From Branchiostoma floridae (Eukaryota > Chordata > Leptocardii > Amphioxiformes > Branchiostomatidae), in contig NC_049986.1 in the NCBI RefSeq assembly GCF_000003815.2, positions 14,711,811-14,775,810 on the forward strand: a stretch of DNA of 64,000 bases, in the 5' to 3' direction. This document shows positions 59,168-64,000 of this stretch, one piece after another. A program made the position numbers and the translations under genes. How positions within the stretch are numbered: position 1 is the stretch's first letter; every line of letters starts with the position of its first letter. The notes below the pieces were generated by a model. It did no database searches and was not told the origin of the DNA. It saw only the letters and a program-made list of their open reading frames with translations.

Positions 59168-59700
59168 ATGGATAACATCCGCGCGCGCATCAATATCAAC
59201 CGTGCTTTAGATCGTACAAAGCAGCTGCAAAAAGAGCAAATATATGACGTAGATAAGAATACATACTTTGGAAAACACTTACTAATGTCAACGTCAATTT
59301 TCTGGTCAGAGGAGAGAAAGAATATCATACTGATTGAGCTTACTGTGCCGTGGGAGGAAAAGATGTGAAGAAGCACACGAGAGAAAAGAGAGCTAGTACA
59401 GTACCAGGACCTGCTATGTACAGTGTTGTAAAGAGAAAGGATGTCAGGCCTGGTTATTCCCACAAGAAGTGGGGTATAGACTGTAGAGGCATCCAGCCTA
59501 GTCAGCTTGGAAGTTATTGACAGTGCTGAGATTAATAAGAGGAAGAGCTAGGGAGGATGCAGTGCGCAGAATAGCCGGGGAAGCTGCTTCATGTTTTAGG
59601 AGAGAGGAAGTAGGCTGGAAGCCGGGAGGAGCGCGGACGAGTAGCGGATTGGCCACCACTGCTGGACCCGACAGCGAGAGGATGTAACCCTGGTAACGGT
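59168..59700 (+). pseudogene. Degenerate C terminus of an ELTVPWE-type retroelement protein
   Basis: The frame at 59168-59368 contains IFWSEERKNIILIELTVPWE, then a stop. Three-frame reading continues the similarity in pieces (QYQDLL; CRGIQ/VEASS; GWKPGGARTSSGL near 59610-59650), all interrupted by stops and frameshifts. I recall this ending from a family of reverse-transcriptase proteins widespread in aquatic animals. Its V-x-ELTVP core resembles a PD-(D/E)xK-type nuclease, but the PD is not preserved here. Classification is from memory only. Confidence 0.6.
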
Positions 59701-59717
59701 TGAGGGTCAGAATTTTA

Positions 59718-59921
59718 CTCTCCAGGCAGAGGTTAGGCTCCTGCTGGTTCATTTTTTTAACGTTTTTTAGTCGTTTTTATCGGGCTTTCTATTTTGTATT
59801 GTATCTATGTATGGTCAAAACCTATTTGGCTTGCGGACTTGCAAAAAACATGACAGAATACAAAGCCCGATAAAAACAACTAAGAAAACGTCACAAAATA
59901 GCCCAACCTCCGCTTGGAGAG
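59718..59921. mobile_element. CTCTCC-family MITE with TA flanks
   Basis: TA, then CTCTCCAGGCAGAGGTTAGG at the left; CAACCTCCGCTTGGAGAG, then TA at the right; 204 bp. The sub-terminal blocks TTTATCGGGCTTTCTATTTT and CAAAGCCCGATAAAAACAAC are also inverted. Confidence 0.9.
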
Positions 59922-60112
59922 TACGAAACATCCGGTTGTCCGACAGTTGATGACGTCAGTGACCTCCGCGGCCATGCAGGCGACAGCACTGCAATCAGCT
60001 GCAGGTGAGTGGAGTTATGATGGAATCTAATCTTTGGTATATTTACCAACAGGTCAAAGACGAAAATTTGAAAAAAAAAATGAAGAATCTAATGTAACGG
60101 TATTCAATATGT

Positions 60113-61155
60113 TTGGTAATATGTTCAACCTTCTATACCACTGAGATGATAATGATAAGAAACTTTTGTATAAAATGGAAACTTGATGTTAACTTAAAGA
60201 AAACAAAAGTCACTATCTTCACAAATACGACCGTTCCTTCCCGAAAAAACATTCTCATTTGGGCAAGAAAAGTTGGAAATGGTTCATTCCTATTGCTATT
60301 TAGGCCTGAATATAACTTTTTCAGGCAGATCCCTAGCAAAAAAAAAAAAAAAAAACTGTCACCCAAAGCACGTAAAGCTATGTACAGTCTGAAATCCCTT
60401 ATCCGTTCACAAGTATACCCAAACCTTCTGTCATAATTTGAGTTTAGATTCGGGTAAGTTAAGGTTTTATAAGTCTTATAAGATAGCATATACTATGAAA
60501 AATATCTAGAACTAGATGAATCCGATCTACGCTGTTAGAATTAGTGCCCACCTCCTTGAAATAGAATAAGGGCAAAGAAGTTAAATGTGTGCGAAAGGAC
60601 TTGTAAATACTATATGTTGTATATGGTAGAAGACGAAACACATTTTATTTCGACATGTCCCTTCTACGATCAACAAAGAAAAGAAGCTGTTCAAAGATCT
60701 AGAAGTCACTAAAATCCATCCTAATCTTTCTACGCTTATAGACAGAAAGAAAACAAAACCCACATATTTTAGGTGGGTTCATTTTAGCCTCCCTAGCAGG
60801 CTCTCTGAGGTCTTTTTTTGCTCATAATACACGTTTGTTGGCCATTTCTTTTTGTGCTGGGTCGCTGATTAAGGACGGCAGTCAGAGAAGGCCAGCAATC
60901 AGCGACCCAGTACAAAAAGAAATGGCCAGCAAAAGTGTATATTAAAAAAAAAGGCCTAAGAGAGCCTGCTATTGAGGCTATGTCCATACGTCTTCTGCTG
61001 TCTCAAAACTGACGTCAAACCCAATAAGATACATTTTAGCGTTAGAATATAGACTTATTCAATATAGTTGCTTACTATATTGTTTAACATTGTCTGTATA
61101 CGTCATTTGTGTCACTTGCAACTAGCTCTCGGGCAAGAACTTACAGTAAATATAT
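60113..61155 (+). pseudogene. Degenerate LINE (RT C terminus to 3' end) interrupted by a MITE
   Basis: KWKLDVNLKKTKVTIFTNT and LSPKARKAMYSLKS (60113-60436) are reverse-transcriptase thumb-region sequence. Further right, shifted frames give RISAHLLEIE and EDETHFISTCPFYDQQRKEA. The coding part is broken by several stops and an A-tract. After the MITE at 60786-60979 the LINE resumes (60980-61155) with its 3' UTR, ending near CTCGGGCAAGAACTT. Confidence 0.8.
60786..60979. mobile_element. MITE nested in the LINE
   Basis: The arms (about 60786-60872 and 60893-60979) are long, nearly perfect inverted repeats. The outer ends are AGCCTCCCTAGCAGGCTCTC and GAGAGCCTGCTATTGAGGCT, and the inner blocks CAGCGACCCAG and AAAAAGAAATGGCCA are inverted. 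TA borders are possible (TTTA-GCCTC...GAGGC-TATG). The uninterrupted LINE copy at 39.85 kb serves as the empty site: GTGGG-TTCAT here versus GTGGGATCATTCGTCTTCC there. Confidence 0.85.
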
Positions 61156-61159
61156 TATT

Positions 61160-61530
61160 ATAATGATAATAGTTTATTGCAAATTCTTGTCCGATGGCTA
61201 ATTGCAGGCACACATGTGTACCATGAAAGGGACAAACAAACAAATAGTGTAGAACAGTATGGAATAGGTCTACTCTAGAGTCTAACGCTAGTAAAAGCTA
61301 ACTCTAAACTGTAACTTGTTGGGTTTTACTCCTTTTCCTGAGAAAGTGGAAGACGGAGGACCACACCTTTTCTATAATGTGTGGGTTCTGTGATGTTAGG
61401 AGGAAGGTAGTTTTCTTTTAGTCTGTAAAACACAGGCGAATCTGGTAGGAGTTTAGTGGCCTTTTTCAAAATTCCTTTTCTTTCGTGATAGTAGAAAGAA
61501 CAGTTTGAAATAAGTTGTGTTTCGTCTTTC
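61160..61530 (-). pseudogene. LINE C terminus and 3' end, tail-to-tail with the preceding copy
   Basis: The minus frame 61532-61326 gives KDETQLISNCSFYYHERKG and THYRKG...RLPLSQE, homologous to the LINE at 60113-61155 and the fragment at 39830. The 3' end (CAAGAATTTGCAATAAACTA in reverse complement, near 61165) faces the 3' end of the plus-strand copy at about 61155. Confidence 0.75.
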
Positions 61531-61539
61531 ACAATGTTT

Positions 61540-63089
61540 GACGTGCAGGACTAGTAAATACAAGTTCTTTCACAAAGAGCGCAAGCAGGTAACTTCTTGT
61601 ACCGCCCCTTCTCTATTTCCAGGGGGTGGGCGCTACTTTTAATTTAGCTGATTGCGGAGCGTACATCAAAATTGTTTAGTTCTAAATATTTTTTCATAGC
61701 ATATGCTGTTTTACAGGTCTTTTAAAACCTTCTATGTTATAAGCTTACTGGTATCAATACGCAAATAATGAAGGCAACTTTTTTAGGAGGGCAAACGTTT
61801 TTTATTCGCACGGCATCAGTGAGGGCTATAAAACAGAGAATATCACCCATGATGTTAATACGTGGTCTACGGAAATCTTATTTGCTCATTTTGAAGCTGC
61901 TTTGTACGATTTACAGTGCGCACGCTGATGCCAGCAGCCCTATAATTATTATTACCTCTACCCGGTTCTGCGGATCGGTGGTCTAATGCATGTAGTTGAC
62001 AAATAGGGTCAATAGTACGCGAGGGGACCTAATCTCGAACCAGATCCACGGTGCGTAATGTATAGTATCAAACTTCCGTTTGACTCCCTTGGCCGACTAC
62101 ACTCCTTGGTCAGCTTTAAAATTATCTTATGGCACCGTAGGATCTGCTTGGAGATTAGACGGGACCGGCCATAGCACGATGAGGATATAACTCCTCTGGC
62201 CGGAGGACTCCCCTTGCGTACTTTTGACTCTATTTGTCCAATTTCTACTATTAGAACACCGATCAGCGGAGCCTGATAGAGACTACTGTACATGGCCTAT
62301 AAACCATATAAAGCAAGGACGTTATGGTATGAATGACCTACTGTAACCCGGGATCGAGAGCTGCCGATCTCGTTCCCCCTAAGGAAGAAACCATTCATCT
62401 TCAATATTATTCTTCAATAAACTTAACGTTATTATTATGTTGTCAGGAAATAATAGCAATCAATCTTGTATTTGATCATAAGTGCAATTACAGGTATGAT
62501 CATTTAGATCATTTACACCTTACATCTTACTGTGAAGGATATTTTGAGGGATTGTTTTCTCATCCCCTTTCTTTTATATAGGCCCTTCCAATCACATGAT
62601 GCGAGCGCGGATTACACGAACTCGTGAGTGGGTCAGCTGTGTCAGAGATCAAGTGAGAGATCTTATTATTCCTCTTGAAAGTACCTCAAAAACTCATGTC
62701 TTGTCTAGCTAGGTTCTCTAAAGATAGCCCTGTTCCTATTTATCAGTAGAGATAGGAGTGGACCGTCCGATGGCAGCTTGTTTGAGAGAGCAAGTTCAAC
62801 CCGGCCTTGGACCCAAGTTGGAGAGAGGAGCTCATAGTCATACGGAAACAACAACAACAGATTTTGATACAGAAGGTGGGTACAACGCGCGATTTGATGT
62901 TATTTTAATGGCAATCAAGTGTCACAACACAGTAAGTTTTTAAGCAAGGGCGTTATATAACTTATAAGTTGCTCTTCGCCTGTCAACAAATATTTGTACC
63001 CGGCCCCAGCCAGCGCCAGCTGGTTTGGCGGGCAAGACGATTGCCCGCCGCGCACGAGGACCCCCGGGGAGCTGTTGTCTGAGGACCTA
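61540..63089. other. Intergenic; nothing recognised
   Basis: No conserved coding sequence, RNA gene or element ends seen. Short frames only. Confidence 0.45.
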
Positions 63090-63296
63090 CTCTATCTCCA
63101 AGTAAAGTAAAGGTTAGGCTCCGGCTGTTTTTTTTAAACGTTTTTTTAGTTGTTTTTATCGGGCTTTCTATTTTTTATTGTATCTTGTATTGTTAGATTT
63201 TGACAATACAAGATACCATTCAAAATAGAAAGCCCGATAAAAACAACTAACAAAACGTTTTAAAAAACAGCCGAAGCCTAACCTCTGCTTGGAGAG
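63090..63296. mobile_element. CTCTCC-family MITE with TA flanks, best-preserved copy
   Basis: TA at 63088-63089 and 63297-63298. The right end AGCCTAACCTCTGCTTGGAG, then AG; the left end CTCTATCTCCAAG, then AAGGTTAGGCTCCGGCTG, with a short insertion. The inner halves (TTGTTTTTATCGGGCTTTCT versus AGAAAGCCCGATAAAAACAA) and the central TACAAGATA/TATCTTGTA block pair almost perfectly, so most of the 207 bp can form one hairpin. Confidence 0.9.
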
Positions 63297-63693
63297 TATG
63301 ATATTGCCTTGCTCAGTCACCGTGGCACTCGTGCACTTGGGATAACAGACGTCCATCATAGTAAGGGGGAATGGGATAAGTATATGTATAACATGAACAA
63401 ATATAGACCATGACTAATAATTTCTCCAGAGTCACAAATTATAAACTGTTGTATCATTGATTAAAGCAAGGACTGTTTGATGAGGTTACAAAGATTTTTA
63501 ACCACCTTGATTAAAGGTGGTTTATATAAGTACCTGTTTCTCAATTTTGCTTTATTTGTAGATGGCAGAGCGGACTGCACACATGGACCTGAACTTCTTG
63601 ACCACAGCATGAACTTGATGAAGTAGTGGTGGAAGAATTCACATGGTATAACCTCCTTGGTAAGTCCAAGCTGTTAACTATGTTGTAAAATTA

Positions 63694-63747
63694 TTGTTTT
63701 GACCAAGGAGGTTAAAAAATCACTTTTTTTAACCTCCTTGTTTTGAC
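63694..63747. repeat. 36-bp palindromic cassette between direct repeats of 8-10 bp
   Basis: TTGTTTTGAC at 63694-63703 and 63738-63747 flanks an insert that starts CAAGGAGGTTAAAAAATCAC and ends TTTTTTTAACCTCC. A further AACCTCCTTGGT lies at 63649-63660. Same layout as at 49637-49678. Confidence 0.7.
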
Positions 63748-64000
63748 AAAATGAATGGCTCTCTGCTCTACTTCTACGAGTAACTTACAGTTACACCTGT
63801 TAAAATTTTCATGTACAGACTCAGTGTTTGTTTTAAACTTTTTGTTTGAAGATTGAATGAGATGTTCAAACTAGCTCAAAGTGAAACTGTTTGTCCACAG
63901 ACCCTTGGGGACAAATTCATACTTGTACGTTTTTGTAGTTGTGCAAGAGACAAGCTCATTTACATGAAGCCTAGAGGGATTTAGATTATAATCTCATAAT
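63748..64000. other. Nothing recognised to the window end
   Basis: AT-rich sequence without recognisable gene or repeat ends. Confidence 0.45.

Noticed and set aside
63490-63540. AACCACCTT-GATT-AAAGGTGGTT hairpin
   Set aside because: Resembles the palindromic cassettes, but its arms differ (ACCACC versus AGGAGG pattern) and no flanking direct repeats were found.

Overview
The window looks like animal nuclear DNA, most probably from a cephalochordate (amphioxus, Branchiostoma-like). The reasons are genes with GT-AG introns, very dense small DNA-transposon relics, several LINE (non-LTR retrotransposon) families, tRNA-derived SINEs and scaffold-style N gaps (three of 100 N, one of 512 N). No similarity search was possible, so the lineage is an inference (about 0.7). 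There are no operons, CRISPR arrays, rRNA genes or convincing true tRNA genes. Gene content is low: only three cellular genes are supported. Two are tandem, same-strand copies of a six-exon class I SAM-dependent methyltransferase gene of the Methyltransf_11 type (5454-8272 and 10043-12712), with the same intron positions and phases. Copy 1 carries an N-terminal, presequence-like extension that copy 2 lacks. The start of exon 2 in copy 2 has been replaced by the 3' end of a LINE. The third gene is an intronless class A peptide-type GPCR on the minus strand (15488-16711). Layout: 1-5.3 kb has no recognised gene but holds a 291-bp tandem repeat, a 48-bp tandem repeat and a foldback. 5.3-12.7 kb is the methyltransferase pair. 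12.7-23.6 kb contains only the GPCR. 23.6-48 kb is gene-poor, with SINEs, a hAT-like MITE with a clean 8-bp target duplication, a Harbinger-like MITE with TAA duplications, a possible piggyBac-type MITE, and a nested-palindrome foldback element whose middle is an assembly gap. 48-64 kb is a repeat nest. It holds a CCGACGTCGG minisatellite, a roughly 170-bp satellite family, and a nearly full-length LINE with a textbook 5' inversion (twin priming) and 9-bp target duplications. It also holds fragments of at least two further LINE groups, an ELTVPWE-type retroelement relic, a MITE nested in a LINE, and most copies of a CTCTCC-ended MITE family that recurs across the window. The most unusual signal is a set of tiny (20-36 bp) palindromic cassettes, AAGGAGGTT...AACCTCCTT, each flanked by 8-11 bp direct repeats. 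One of these was itself the landing site of the inverted LINE.
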